A DNA stretch of 64,000 nucleotides from Scytonematopsis contorta HA4267-MV1 (GTDB taxonomy: Bacteria; Cyanobacteriota; Cyanobacteriia; Cyanobacteriales; Nostocaceae), in contig JAHHIC010000042.1 in the NCBI GenBank assembly GCA_019359035.1, positions 1 to 64,000 of the forward strand, written 5' to 3'. Position numbers and translations under genes: made by a program. Below are positions 1 to 9,173 of the stretch, in pieces. Numbering within the stretch: the stretch's first letter is position 1; each line of letters starts with the position of its first letter. The notes below the pieces were generated by a model. It did not search any database. It was not told where the DNA came from and worked only from the letters and a program-made list of their open reading frames with translations.

Positions 1-136
1 AATTCCCTGTCTAAAAGCTGAAGTCCTCTAAAGAGGACTAAAATAATATATAAATAATAGGAATTTTTAGATAAATATAGTGTCATTCATTTTTTTTAGT
101 CCTCTTTAGAGGACTTTAGCTTTCAGACAGGGAATT
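1..136. repeat. Palindromic intergenic element, copy 1
   Basis: The two arms (about 1-43 and 93-136) are inverted copies. Each arm holds the tract AATTCCCTGTCT or its complement, an AAGCT segment and a nested palindrome of the form AGTCCTCTAAAGAGGACT. The AT-rich centre carries no gene. Related copies lie at 9216-9396 (both arms), 6903-6954 (one arm) and 58315-58369 (one degraded arm). The copy may begin before the window. This looks like a non-autonomous palindromic repeat family with no coding capacity. Confidence 0.75.
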
Positions 137-267
137 TATTCCCTGGCTTATTCCCTGGCTTATTCCCTGGCTTATTCCCTGGCTTATTCCCTGGCTTATT
201 CCCTGGCTTATTCCCTGGCTTATTCCCTGGCTTATTCCCTGGCTTATTCCCTGGCTTATTCCCTGGC
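136..267. repeat. 12-bp tandem repeat, 11 perfect copies
   Basis: The unit TTATTCCCTGGC is repeated eleven times without a mismatch over 132 bp, and is followed at 268-290 by about three copies of the 8-mer TTAATAGC. The unit equals the outer end of the neighbouring palindromic element, so it probably arose by slippage at that end. The array stops just before the stop codon of the RTX gene on the minus strand. Confidence 0.95.
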
Positions 268-292
268 TTAATAGCTTAATAGCTTAATAGAA

Positions 293-2023
293 TCAAACAA
301 GATTTATATCCGAACTAGGAATAAAATCAGTGCCGAATAAATTAGCTTGAATTGTAGCGAATTGTGTACCATTGAAAGACAATGCACCTGAAATTGCGTT
401 ATAGGCAAATTGATTGCTTGAAGTTGCACCAAAGCCAAGTCTAGAAATTTGAATTTTATCACCTTGCGAGTGCCTGAAGTCAGTAATAATATCAATCCCT
501 TCTCCTAAAGAATTGAAAACAAATACATCAGCACCACTTCCACCTGTAAGTTTGTCAGAACCCGCTCCACCCGTGAGAGTATCATTACCATCACCCCCAA
601 CTAAGGTGTCATTTCCTAGGTAGCCTGTGAGGGTGTCGTTACCTTTTCCACCATCAAAAGTCACGTTTCCGTTATATGTATCCCCCTGGTATAGTGACGT
701 AAATTCAACTCTCATTATGTTATTGAGGTCATTTCCAGTTCCTTCAATATCTACCGAATTGCCATTAATAAAAGTCTTATCGTCTGCAACAATCAGGTTA
801 TCAAGTCCTGCTTGCAGTGTCCAATTAGTAGAAGATTTTACTGTTTCAATACCTGTTTGAGGTGAGTCCTGTATTATATCGTTACTGCTATTAACGATGT
901 AAATATCATTACCGTAACCACCTATAAGGATATTATTCCCAGCACCTCCATCAATGATGTCGTTACCATCACCACCATACAGAGTATCATTTCCATAACC
1001 ACCTTTAAGGATGTCATCACCTGTATCACCCTTCAAAGTATTATCTCCATCATTACCCGTAATTTCATTATTTAAATAATTACCAGTACCATTAATGTTG
1101 TTTTTACCCGTCAGTACAAGATGGTCAAGTCCTGCTTGTAACGTCCAACTAACAGAAGATTTAACAGTTTCTATACCTGTTTGGGGTGAGTCTTCTATTA
1201 CGTCGCCTGTACTATCTATGACATATATGTCATTACCATAGCCCCCCTTTAGTACATCGTTACCTGTTCCACCATCAAGATAATCATCTCCATCACCACC
1301 ATCTAAAATATCGTTCCCATCTAATCCATACAATTTGTCATTACCTTTACCTCCGTAGAGTGTATCGTTACCGGAGCCACCATAAAGGTTATCATTTCCA
1401 TCTCCACCATCAAGAATATCATCCCCCTTATAACCGTAAAGAGCGTCATCACCACCATAACCAAATAGTTTGTCGTTACCGTCGTTGGGGTTAATGTTGC
1501 CTTGGTTGTCTACGGAAAAACCGTATATAGCATCACCTTTGGCTGTACCTTGGAGTTCATCATTTCCAGTAGTACCTTTAATGGGGTTTATATTATATTT
1601 ATCACCGTTATCCGCATCTTCGATAATAATTACTGTTGTTTTTATTGAACCATTTGGGATGATGGGTATTCTTTTTTCGCCAGTCGAACCACCGTTATTA
1701 CGAGCGTCTTGTTCTTTGAATAAGTAAAGTTCATCACTAAATCCTGCACTGCTATTTATTTTCCAAATAGCTGCTTCGCTACCTTCGTGAGTTTGTAGGG
1801 TTTTGTAGATGTTTTGGCCATTTTCATCTTTTCCATTGTCGTACTGTTCTCTATCGTGAATAATGATAGGAAAGTACATTTGCCCTTGGCTATCAGTTTT
1901 TGATGCTGTAGTGCCATTTGCAAACCCTGTACTGTAATCTCCCTTTTTTGATGGTGAAGCTGTATAGGTTGACTGAGCACTACAGTCTTCGTTCATCCAA
2001 TCTGCTGAATAATCATCGCTCAT
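293..2023 (-). CDS. RTX-type calcium-binding beta-roll protein
   Basis: The 576-residue product is a hemolysin-type calcium-binding repeat protein, probably exported by a type I secretion system. Residues 1-150 form a non-repetitive acidic domain without a classical signal peptide. After that come two long blocks of GGxGxDxLx nonapeptides (for example [19 protein letters not shown]), separated by two copies of a module with the shared motifs IETVKSS and LQAGLD. The C-terminus has the usual RTX end: a final repeat block, then ADVFVFNS, an aspartate-rich IITDF stretch and a terminal domain of about 60 residues. Such proteins fold when calcium binds outside the cell. No adjacent ABC/HlyD export genes are visible, so secretion partners must lie elsewhere. 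No enzymatic domain was recognised. Confidence 0.85.
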   Translation of the reverse strand: MSDDYSADWMNEDCSAQSTYTASPSKKGDYSTGFANGTTASKTDSQGQMYFPIIIHDREQYDNGKDENGQNIYKTLQTHEGSEAAIWKINSSAGFSDELYLFKEQDARNNGGSTGEKRIPIIPNGSIKTTVIIIEDADNGDKYNINPIKGTTGNDELQGTAKGDAIYGFSVDNQGNINPNDGNDKLFGYGGDDALYGYKGDDILDGGDGNDNLYGGSGNDTLYGGKGNDKLYGLDGNDILDGGDGDDYLDGGTGNDVLKGGYGNDIYVIDSTGDVIEDSPQTGIETVKSSVSWTLQAGLDHLVLTGKNNINGTGNYLNNEITGNDGDNTLKGDTGDDILKGGYGNDTLYGGDGNDIIDGGAGNNILIGGYGNDIYIVNSSNDIIQDSPQTGIETVKSSTNWTLQAGLDNLIVADDKTFINGNSVDIEGTGNDLNNIMRVEFTSLYQGDTYNGNVTFDGGKGNDTLTGYLGNDTLVGGDGNDTLTGGAGSDKLTGGSGADVFVFNSLGEGIDIITDFRHSQGDKIQISRLGFGATSSNQFAYNAISGALSFNGTQFATIQANLFGTDFIPSSDINLV

Positions 2024-2169
2024 GACTTTGCCCTTTACTAGTTACAGCTTTTGCTCAACGGCTTTTTGCGCGTCATAAAGGTATATTGGTAAGACTCTAC
2101 TCTTTTATTCACAGCGTCATAAAACTTTACTTATTCTCTGAGGTTTAGTTTGACCGTTCAATGAGGTTG

Positions 2170-2220
2170 CAATACTGCGAAGGTTTTGCCCAAAAATCGA
2201 AAAATACGTAGGTTGGGTTG
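2170..2220. repeat. Interspersed repeat with inverted partner at 63633-63670
   Basis: The 20-mer CAATACTGCGAAGGTTTTGC (2170-2189) is followed by GTAGGTTGGGTTG (2208-2220). Near the far end of the window GTAGGTTGGGTTG (63633-63645) is followed by the exact reverse complement of that 20-mer (63651-63670). The two blocks are therefore shared but differently arranged, as expected for a modular intergenic repeat family. Confidence 0.75.
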
Positions 2221-2221
2221 A

Positions 2222-2550
2222 GGAACGTTCTGATTTTCAAGCTTTATCTCAAGTGCATCGAGGAGAGTTTGTAATAGTTAGTCGTGACCTTGCTGATAAA
2301 AATTGGCTAGTCGGTTACTATGCAGATAACAGTCCTGACTACTTTTATAAATACAACCGTGCTACCAGAAAAAGTCAATTTTTGTTTACCAATCGACCTC
2401 AACTAGAAGATTTACAATTGGCACAAATGTCACCTATTTCCTACAAGTCTCGTGATGGGTAGTCAGGTTGAAGCTTTTCTTAGTGAACATTTGGGTGGAC
2501 GGGTAGAGCCAATCAAGGATATACCTGGTAATTCTGGTACTATTAAGTGA
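2222..2550 (+). pseudogene. S9-family peptidase remnant with internal deletion
   Basis: Two pieces of a prolyl-oligopeptidase-like (S9, acylaminoacyl-peptidase type) protein survive. The first, about 2222-2462, reads like the end of the beta-propeller (GEFVIVSRDL, NWLVGYYAD, FLFTNRPQLE, and ISYKSRDG, which in the family leads into the hydrolase domain). A TAG follows at once, and in the next frame (about 2461-2550) the extreme C-terminus appears (VEAFLSEHLGG, then a GNSGTIK ending). The whole alpha/beta-hydrolase core with Ser, Asp and His is missing, so no peptidase activity is possible. The stop codon is 12 bases upstream of the AtzG-like gene. Family assignment is from motif memory. Confidence 0.7.
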
Positions 2551-2562
2551 GGACAAATATGT

Positions 2563-2784
2563 ATGAAGCACATAAAGCAAAGTTTTTCAGATACTGACAA
2601 CGCTGCTAAAGAAGGAGGAAAAGACTTTGTTGAGCAGATGGCGTTGCTTGTAAATTTACAACTACGGGATGAATATAAGGATGGTGTGGTTGCTAATTTT
2701 GAAAGAATTAAGGCTATCGCTGAAGTTGTTAATGAGTTTGATTTACCAGAATATATAGAAGTTGGGTCTGTTTTTCAGCCATGA
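2563..2784 (+). CDS. AtzG-like small subunit (DUF4089 type)
   Basis: This 73-residue protein resembles the small AtzG/DUF4089 family, which in known systems binds and stabilises the AtzE amidase. The sequence is helical, and FERIKAIAEVVNEFDLP is typical of the family. An AGTGAGGA ribosome-binding site lies just upstream. A second ATG four bases earlier is out of frame. The amidase gene starts 207 bp downstream on the same strand, separated by a hairpin-forming repeat, which supports a two-subunit enzyme. Recognition is by motif and context. Confidence 0.75.
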   Translation: MKHIKQSFSDTDNAAKEGGKDFVEQMALLVNLQLRDEYKDGVVANFERIKAIAEVVNEFDLPEYIEVGSVFQP

Positions 2785-2819
2785 ATAATAGCTGTTTTCA
2801 GGTTATTAAATCACACAGA

Positions 2820-2967
2820 CCTAACCCCCCTAACCCCCTTCCCTATAAGCTACCGTCGTGTACACACAAGTCCAATAAACCCCGTTCAGGGGTATCTTGG
2901 AGAACTTTAGGGTTATTTGAAGACTTATGTGTACATGGTAGCTTCCCTATAAGGGAAGGGGGAAAAT
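2820..2967. repeat. Inverted repeat between the AtzG-like and AtzE-like genes
   Basis: The left part (about 2820-2853) holds C-rich CCCCTAACCCCCTTCCC and the right part (about 2938-2967) holds the matching CTTCCCTATAAGGGAAGGGGG, including an internal hairpin of CTTCCCT and AGGGAAG. CTATAAGCTACC and GGTAGCTTCCC also pair, and GTGTACA occurs on both sides. A similar C-rich/G-rich hairpin lies at 27017-27041. The spacer reads openly in one frame but has no recognisable protein. Confidence 0.6.
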
Positions 2968-2991
2968 AAAAGATAATATTTTGTTTGAGCC

Positions 2992-4380
2992 ATGAATTTA
3001 CAACAAGTTGATGGGGTAGAAATTTCTACTAGGGTACGGGAAGGTCGGGTCAGTGCGTTAGAAACTACGAAAAAAGTTCTAGAAAAAATTGCAGCACGAG
3101 ATAAAGAATTAAATTGTTTTACGTTTATTAATTCTGAATCTGCTTTGTTGGATGCAGAAAAAATTGATAGAGAAATTGCAGAGGGTAAGAATCCAGGTTT
3201 GCTCGCTGGTGTTCCCTTTGCAGTGAAAAATCTTTTTGATATTGCGGGTTTAACTACTCTTGCTGGGTCAAAAATCAATGCGGAAAATCCTCCTGCAAAA
3301 CAAGATGCAACGGCTGTATTTAAATTAAAGCAAGCGGGTGCGATACTTGTAGGGGCTTTAAATATGGATGAGTACGCCTATGGTTTTGTGACTGAAAATT
3401 TTCATTATGGTACAACCCGCAATCCACATGATTTAACGCGAGTAGCTGGTGGTTCTTCGGGTGGTTCTGCTGCTGCTGTTGCTGGGGGATTAGTTCCCTT
3501 TAGTTTGGGGTCGGACACTAATGGTTCAATTCGAGTCCCTGCTGCTTTATGTGGTGTTTTTGGTTTTAAACCAACTTACGGAAGGTTATCTCGTGCTGGG
3601 GTGAGTTTATTTTCTAGCAGTTTTGACCACATCGGACCCTTTGCTCGTTCGGTACGAGATATTGCGACGGTGTTTGATGTGCTTCAGGGAGAGGATGATA
3701 AAGACCCTGTTTGTACTAAACGTCCACCTGTGGAAACACGACATATAACTTCCACACCACAAAATATTCATGGTTTACGAATTGCGATCGCCTCTGATTA
3801 TTTTACAGAAAAGGCGGAATCGGAAGCGTTGTCAGCAGTGCAAACAGTGGCTGATGCTTTGGATGTGAAAGATTATGTGACAATACCGGAAGCACATCGC
3901 GCTCGTGCAGCAGCCTTTATAATAACAGCAGCGGAAGGAGCAAATTTACATCTAGATAATTTACGAAATCGTCCCCAAGATTTTGACCCTGCAACTCGTG
4001 ATAGATTTCTTGCAGGTGCTTTAATTCCTAGTAGCTGGTATATCCAAGCGCAACGTTTTAGGAGATGGTATCGCGATAAAGTACGAGAAGTATTTGCAAA
4101 TGTCGATATAATCCTCGCACCCACTACCCCTATTTCTGCACCACTAATTGGTCAGCAGACAATGATATTAGATGGGGAGGAAATTTTAGTTCGTCCTCAC
4201 TTAGGATTATTTACCCAACCATTATCTTTTATCGGTTTACCAGTTTTATCTGTACCAATTCAACGTCCCAATGCTTTACCGTTAGGGGTACAGTTAATAG
4301 CTGCACCTAAAAATGAAAAATTAATTTTGCAAGTCGCAGCTGTTTTGGAAGCAATGGGAGTTGTTTCTGCTCACAGTTGA
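2992..4380 (+). CDS. AtzE-family amidohydrolase (amidase signature)
   Basis: The 462-residue protein belongs to the amidase signature superfamily, which hydrolyses amide bonds with a Ser-cisSer-Lys triad. Lys79 sits in GVPFAVKNLFDIAG, the cis-Ser (Ser155) in AGGSSGGSAAAVAGG, and the nucleophile Ser179 in SDTNGSIRVPA. The Asn in DTNGS, where most amidases have Gly, is typical of AtzE-like members. Length matches that family. In pseudomonads AtzE hydrolyses 1-carboxybiuret together with AtzG; the AtzG-like gene just upstream makes a two-subunit enzyme likely, though the cyanobacterial substrate is unknown. The last 10 bp overlap the convergent HEAT-repeat gene. A HIP1 site lies inside the gene near 3784. 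Confidence 0.85.
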   Translation: MNLQQVDGVEISTRVREGRVSALETTKKVLEKIAARDKELNCFTFINSESALLDAEKIDREIAEGKNPGLLAGVPFAVKNLFDIAGLTTLAGSKINAENPPAKQDATAVFKLKQAGAILVGALNMDEYAYGFVTENFHYGTTRNPHDLTRVAGGSSGGSAAAVAGGLVPFSLGSDTNGSIRVPAALCGVFGFKPTYGRLSRAGVSLFSSSFDHIGPFARSVRDIATVFDVLQGEDDKDPVCTKRPPVETRHITSTPQNIHGLRIAIASDYFTEKAESEALSAVQTVADALDVKDYVTIPEAHRARAAAFIITAAEGANLHLDNLRNRPQDFDPATRDRFLAGALIPSSWYIQAQRFRRWYRDKVREVFANVDIILAPTTPISAPLIGQQTMILDGEEILVRPHLGLFTQPLSFIGLPVLSVPIQRPNALPLGVQLIAAPKNEKLILQVAAVLEAMGVVSAHS

Positions 4381-5525
4381 TTAAATCCACGAGGGGAGCT
4401 ATTTTTCTTTTTTTTGCTCACTTTTGCTTTCTCTTTTGATTTTTCATTAGCTCCAGAACTACGACCAAAACCTTTAATTTCAGGTTTAATTTCTTCTACA
4501 ACTTCTTCTACGACCTCATCTTTTGGTTCAACTTCAGGTTCAACAAAAATAGTAACTTGCTCTTCAGGAATTAACTCTTCAACAACAGCCTCTACTTGAA
4601 CTTCTTCTGGAGTTATTGTTTCTTCAGGAATTAGCTCAGCCTCTATTTCTTCTTCCACAGAGACGGTTGTTTCTTCGGCTGTAGGTTCGGGTACTTGTTC
4701 TACCTGTGTTTTTTCCACAACAGGCATATTTATTTCCGGAGCTATAGGTTCAGGTTGTTGTTCAATCTCTATTTCTGTCGGTTCATTGATTTCTTCTTCA
4801 AACTCAACTCTAACTTTTGTTTCTTCTGGAGTTACAGCAATCTCTTCTGGTTGAAACTCTTCTATGTCATCGTCCGACACACCTAAATATCCTCGAACAT
4901 TATCCCAATTTCCGACAATATCTTCGCAAACTGCTTTAGCAGCGAAAGCACTTTTAATTACACCAGCAGACTCAGAGGCTTTTAAATTAATTAAACAAGA
5001 CACTATGAAACCATTTAGTTCCTCATGATTTTGTGTAAATAATTTCAGTTGGTTAGTTAGCGCAGCAATACAATGTTGCCGAGAATCACTATGCTTTCTG
5101 GCAATTTCTCCTAAACTATTAATTGCAGTAGTCCTAGGGTAAACACTGTACTTAGAGTCAGATAAATAACCACTTAGGGGCTTAATCGCCGTAGAGCCAA
5201 TCATGCCATATACTTTTGGTAGCTCTTCACTCACCCAATCATTATCTTCAACTTCATGGAATAATGACATTAATGGCTCAATCGCAGCTTCCGCATGTAA
5301 CTGCCCTAAAGCACGCCACGCATGAACTCCAGCAGATGTTTGAGGATTTTCTTCATCAGCCTCATGCAACTCTTTATCAACCGCCATCTTGATTAAATCG
5401 GGAACATGCTGCGAATCCAGACCTAATTCTGTGATATAATTGGGCCAGTTATTTCTGGTTTCGTAGCAATCACCGAAGGACAGCAATTTATCTACAGGTG
5501 GTTTAAAAGAAGTTGAGTTTGTCAT
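4371..5525 (-). CDS. HEAT-repeat protein with acidic tail
   Basis: Of the 384 residues, about 1-215 are helical repeats of HEAT/DUF1186 type (AWRALGQLHAEAAIEPLMSLF, then IGSTAIKPLSGYL), suggesting a protein-binding scaffold. Residues about 225-350 are low-complexity, rich in Glu, Pro and Val. The last 35 residues are strongly basic (SKEKAKVSKKKK). There is no signal peptide, so it is probably cytoplasmic. The stop codon overlaps the end of the convergent amidase gene by 10 bp. No enzymatic motif is visible and the partner is unknown. Confidence 0.7.
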   Translation of the reverse strand: MTNSTSFKPPVDKLLSFGDCYETRNNWPNYITELGLDSQHVPDLIKMAVDKELHEADEENPQTSAGVHAWRALGQLHAEAAIEPLMSLFHEVEDNDWVSEELPKVYGMIGSTAIKPLSGYLSDSKYSVYPRTTAINSLGEIARKHSDSRQHCIAALTNQLKLFTQNHEELNGFIVSCLINLKASESAGVIKSAFAAKAVCEDIVGNWDNVRGYLGVSDDDIEEFQPEEIAVTPEETKVRVEFEEEINEPTEIEIEQQPEPIAPEINMPVVEKTQVEQVPEPTAEETTVSVEEEIEAELIPEETITPEEVQVEAVVEELIPEEQVTIFVEPEVEPKDEVVEEVVEEIKPEIKGFGRSSGANEKSKEKAKVSKKKKNSSPRGFNQL

Positions 5526-5721
5526 TTGGAATAATCTTGTTAAAACGCTAAGTGTCAGGTTTCGGTTAATTTTGCACTATAGCTATCATTTCTATAAACT
5601 ACAAGGTGGGGATTGCCCATATTCCATGCTAGCAAGGGTGATGTTCTTTCTGTGCGATTGTATAGATTTGTAAATCAAAAAGATAAAATACTTTACCCGT
5701 GAAGAATATTTTATCAATGCT

Positions 5722-6450
5722 TTAGATACCAGGAACGAAAAAATCCTTTATTTGAGTATTGTATCCACCAAATTCTTCAACGTACTCAACAATAGAAGTG
5801 CCAAATGGGTCAGAACTTACTTTGCCTTTAACCAAAAGTTCAGCCAAACTATCTGGACCTTTTAAATGCGCTCCTGCTAAAACACCAGAAAGGGTAATTG
5901 TAACTGTTTTGGACTTTCCTCTATCATTAAAGGTTATTTTCTTACCAAGATAGTTATTTAGCGACTTTTTTTGTTTTTTCAATATATTATTGATATCCTG
6001 AAAATATACACTGAATGCTTCTCGAATCGCGACTTCCTGAGCATCAGGAGAATTAAGAAATTTTTCTTTACTGTTAATACCACGCTTCCCAGTCCAAGTA
6101 CCTCTCCAATAATTCTTGTCTGCACCTCCTCCATAAAAAATGCCTTTTGGTTTGTAATACCCTAAACGCTTTAATAAAACTTCTGCAAATTGATATTTAC
6201 CAAGAAAACCCAACTGTGGATTTATGAACTGATACTGTTTAGGGTTTCCTGTTGGTAAACCTGTTTCACGTACACCAATAGCTTCCAATAGCTCCCTAAA
6301 ATCCCCTTTGCTCGTAATAGTTTTTTGTTTAAGAGTAATCGCTACTACTGTTTGAGGTTTTGAAGCGGGAATCTTATTTAGATTACCATTAGCGAAAAAT
6401 AGTTGAGCAGTTAGGAGTAGTTCGGTATACATTATGGTAGAGATAAACAA
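5722..6450 (-). CDS. Lysozyme-like (transglycosylase-like) secreted protein, putative
   Basis: The 242-residue protein has a hydrophobic N-terminal stretch (about residues 5-20) that could be a signal peptide. The central region has GDFRELLEAIGVRETG, LGFLGKYQF, GTWTGKRGINSKEKFL and AIREAFSVYF. I know this arrangement from cyanobacterial RTX-associated lysozyme/transglycosylase-like domains; the Glu in VRETG would be the obvious catalytic candidate. A second ATG six codons in is an equally plausible start. The gene stands alone, with an 865-bp region upstream. Assignment to peptidoglycan cleavage is inference from motif resemblance. Confidence 0.5.
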   Translation of the reverse strand: MFISTIMYTELLLTAQLFFANGNLNKIPASKPQTVVAITLKQKTITSKGDFRELLEAIGVRETGLPTGNPKQYQFINPQLGFLGKYQFAEVLLKRLGYYKPKGIFYGGGADKNYWRGTWTGKRGINSKEKFLNSPDAQEVAIREAFSVYFQDINNILKKQKKSLNNYLGKKITFNDRGKSKTVTITLSGVLAGAHLKGPDSLAELLVKGKVSSDPFGTSIVEYVEEFGGYNTQIKDFFVPGI

Positions 6451-6689
6451 ATTAATTTTGATTTTAAACCTAATTTTTTTTCTCTGTAACGACTGTATTA
6501 ATTGTGTATCTATAATATCTAAACGTATATTTTATAAAAATTGAGCAAAAAATAGACAGTTTTTGAACTGGAAAATGAACAACAAGTTCTGACAAACTAT
6601 GACCAAAAGGTTTACGTACTAAGTTTAGTTATGCTTAATAGTCAATAGCTAGCTAGGTATAAAATCTTTCAGAATCGCAATACTCTTCT

Positions 6690-6713
6690 AGGACGCTAAC
6701 CAAAAAGCGTCCT
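6690..6713. terminator. Stem-loop, terminator-like
   Basis: AGGACGCT and AGCGTCCT form an 8-bp stem with an 8-nt A-rich loop, followed on the plus strand by TTACTTT. It lies upstream of the lysozyme-like gene and has no obvious plus-strand gene to terminate, so it may simply be a repeat. Confidence 0.35.
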
Positions 6714-6902
6714 TTACTTTGCATACATCTCAAAGGATGTTTGAAAAGTATCAATATTAACCAATAGCCTAAAGCCTCTTGCAATGCTTTACCAACCTTT
6801 ACAGCAAAACTAGCAGGTTAACTAACATCTTGCACCGATAATGTTAGCGTCATAGTAATTACTAAGTTTACTTCAGTATGGTCATCCCTTTCCACGACGA
6901 CC

Positions 6903-6954
6903 GCCAGGGAATAAATTCCCTGTCTAAAAGCTAAAGTCCTCTAAAGAGGACTAG
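6903..6954. repeat. Palindromic element, single arm
   Basis: This matches one arm of the element at 1-136 and 9216-9396: GCCAGGGAATAAATTCCCTG, an AAGCT segment, then the nested palindrome AGTCCTCTAAAGAGGACT. The second arm is missing. Confidence 0.75.
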
Positions 6955-7070
6955 AAATAAGGTTATATTATAAGTGTTAATTTTAAGACTAAAGATATTT
7001 TCAATTAGTTCTATATACGTAAAGCGCAAGATATACTGCAAACGGCTTAAATATAGAACCCCTCTCCAAA

Positions 7071-7094
7071 CCTCTCCCCGTTGACGGGGAGAGG
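7071..7094. terminator. Perfect 10-bp hairpin downstream of the CPBP gene
   Basis: CCTCTCCCCG and CGGGGAGAGG pair perfectly around a TTGA tetraloop. It lies about 220 bp downstream of the minus-strand CPBP gene. There is no strong T-run, and this C-rich hairpin type is common between cyanobacterial genes, so a pure repeat is equally likely. Confidence 0.4.
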
Positions 7095-7315
7095 TTGAAG
7101 AACTGAATTTTGGCACTTAAAAAGTAGAGTTATTAGCCGTTTTGAGTATATCAGTTAACACACAAACGTTGGCTTTTATATTTGGTTCTTAGTAGCGCTT
7201 TCACAATAGGCTGTTGACTTTGATGGGTTTTGAGCATTTTTTGTTCATGCTCTTTTGATGTCAACTCTTTTGTCAGCTAAAAGCTTAATAAAAATTGGGA
7301 TGCTCCTAAATATTT

Positions 7316-8044
7316 TTAGATTTTAAAATCATGATGAACATAAATTAAAAGATAAGTTATAGCAAATAAATTATTTAAAGCATGTAAATATATAGCTAAT
7401 ATTGTTGAACCAGTCTGAATGCGAGCAATACCAAAAAATATACCACTACAAAACGTTAATAATTGATAGTATAAATTGTAATGAAAGTGCGTAATCGCAA
7501 ATAAAAAGGAACTAATAAGCAAAGCACCAACTGTTCCGAAACGAGAATTGGCTATCCCAGGAATCATAAAGCCTCGATATAAAAGTTCCTCATATATAGG
7601 CGCAAAAATAACTCCATAAGCATACAATACTGGTATAAAAAGATGTTCTTTATAACCTTTCATTATCTCTAATTGTAAGGGTGGTTTAGTTAAATAAAGG
7701 AAAAGTAATTCTATGAAAATATACAGTACTAATAAAATACTCCAATTCCTGGTTTGCTTAAAATTTAATTTTTTGATGCCTAGATAATCGATAAAATTGA
7801 TTCTTGGATAACCTTTAATACAAATAATCAAAACAAAAGTGGTAGCACTTGCAGAAAATATTCCTACAATATCACTAGCTAAGTTATTTGTATAATAAAT
7901 CAAGTCTAAAGATAAAAAATTAAATAATATGGAAAGAGCTAAAGAAGTAAGATATCCAAATATATAAAAATTTAAAACAAAAAATAGAGACCCAAAAATT
8001 GTTTTAACGGGACTAATAGTAATAAAACCTTGTTTATATCTCAT
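7316..8044 (-). CDS. CPBP-family intramembrane glutamic endopeptidase
   Basis: This 242-residue membrane protein has about six hydrophobic segments and the CPBP (CAAX protease/Abi) motifs in order: EELLYRG at residues 152-158, FAITHFHYN with His186, and HALNN at 221-225. These place the catalytic glutamates and histidines in the membrane. Family members cleave prenylated or other membrane substrates, and some act in bacteriocin self-immunity or protein sorting; nothing here identifies the substrate. The first 45 residues are basic then hydrophobic. The gene stands alone. Confidence 0.85.
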   Translation of the reverse strand: MRYKQGFITISPVKTIFGSLFFVLNFYIFGYLTSLALSILFNFLSLDLIYYTNNLASDIVGIFSASATTFVLIICIKGYPRINFIDYLGIKKLNFKQTRNWSILLVLYIFIELLFLYLTKPPLQLEIMKGYKEHLFIPVLYAYGVIFAPIYEELLYRGFMIPGIANSRFGTVGALLISSFLFAITHFHYNLYYQLLTFCSGIFFGIARIQTGSTILAIYLHALNNLFAITYLLIYVHHDFKI

Positions 8045-8375
8045 TTTACTGTGTTATCGATTTTATTAAATTAGTACAATATATCTGCTGATTGTAACGA
8101 GCATCAATAGGGAATGTACGTAACTAAAACTAATTGACTACAGGCTGTAGGTTGCGTGACCTTTAGCACCCTCTTTTATCCAGTTGAAAGGGAGCTAGCA
8201 ATTTTTTTCTAGTTAACCGAGTAGTATTGGGATGAGTGGAGACGTGACATTTTACGTCTACCAGTATATAGCCAAGTTTGCCAAGAAATGCGGAAAATGT
8301 AATATTACTGCTGTAGAAACTAAAAAGGATAAAGAAAAGACGTGATACCAGACAAAAGGGAAGTGTGAGGGAAAA
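8045..8375. other. Intergenic region between divergent CPBP and RNA ligase genes
   Basis: No gene is seen in these 331 bp, which must hold the promoters of both divergent genes. A degenerate copy of the GAGACGTGA/TCACGTCTC-type hairpin lies near 8239-8262. GTGAGGG seven to thirteen bases before 8376 is the likely ribosome-binding site of the ligase. Confidence 0.5.
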
Positions 8376-9173
8376 ATGCTAGAAAAAAATTTAGAGCAAA
8401 TCTATAAATATCCACGCACCCACCATATCGAAGGTTCGCGTCTACAACCGGGAGATGAAGACCTCGATAGCGTACCTTTTAGCACAATAGCTCAGCAATA
8501 TGTAGTAGTTGAAGAAAAGGTTGATGGAGCAAATGCAGCCATTAGCTTTAGCGAAGATGGTCAAATTCGATTACAAAGTCGGGGACACTATTTAACTGGG
8601 GGACCGCGAGAAAAGCATTTTAATTTGTTTAAACAATGGGCTAATTGCCATGCTGCTTCATTGTGGGAAAAATTAGGAAGTCGTTATATTCTTTATGGAG
8701 AATGGCTTTATGCTAAGCACACAGTATTTTACGACGCTTTACCTCATTACTTTTTAGAATACGATGTATTAGATTTAGAAACAGAAGAATTTTTCAGCAC
8801 TGTTAATCGTCAAAAGCTACTAGCTGGATTACCTTTAGTTTCAGTTCCTATACTTTTTGCAGGCAAAATCCAATCACACAAACAACTTATTGGACTATTA
8901 ACCGAATCGCATTATATACGTCCTGGTCATATGGAACGCTTGCAACAACTTTGCCAAGAACAAGGACTTGACGTAGAGCGCTCCCTCAAACAAACCGACC
9001 AAAACACACTAATGGAAGGGTTATACATCAAAGTTGAACCCGGAGAAACCGTCACTGCTCGTTATAAATACGTACGTCCTAGCTTTTTAACCACAATGTT
9101 GCAATCAGATGGACATTGGCTCAATCGACCAATCATACCGAATATCCTGTGTCCTGAGGTTAATTTATTTTAG
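8376..9173 (+). CDS. ATP-dependent RNA ligase family protein
   Basis: The 265-residue protein has the nucleotidyltransferase motifs of covalent ligases: motif I EEKVDGANA with nucleophile Lys48, a motif III-like LYGEWLYAKHT, motif IV EGLYIKVE and motif V ARYKYVRPSF. It would accept AMP from ATP and seal 5'-phosphate to 3'-OH RNA ends. No OB-fold or helicase is attached, and the size fits small RNA-repair ligases. The HD-Pnk gene follows on the same strand and would supply repairable ends, a pairing known in other bacteria. A MITE-like element begins at the stop codon and separates the two genes. Confidence 0.85.
   Translation: MLEKNLEQIYKYPRTHHIEGSRLQPGDEDLDSVPFSTIAQQYVVVEEKVDGANAAISFSEDGQIRLQSRGHYLTGGPREKHFNLFKQWANCHAASLWEKLGSRYILYGEWLYAKHTVFYDALPHYFLEYDVLDLETEEFFSTVNRQKLLAGLPLVSVPILFAGKIQSHKQLIGLLTESHYIRPGHMERLQQLCQEQGLDVERSLKQTDQNTLMEGLYIKVEPGETVTARYKYVRPSFLTTMLQSDGHWLNRPIIPNILCPEVNLF

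Larger units (their letters stand above)
6451..7315. other. Long intergenic region with hairpins and one palindromic-element arm
   Basis: No gene is supported in these 865 bp. The stretch contains the divided hairpin at 6690-6713, one arm of the palindromic element at 6903-6954, and the hairpin at 7071-7094. Short reading frames here run through the repeats and show no recognisable motif. Confidence 0.6.

Noticed and set aside
136-267. Regular repeat resembling a CRISPR array
   Set aside because: The 12-bp units are directly adjacent with no spacers and there are no cas genes.
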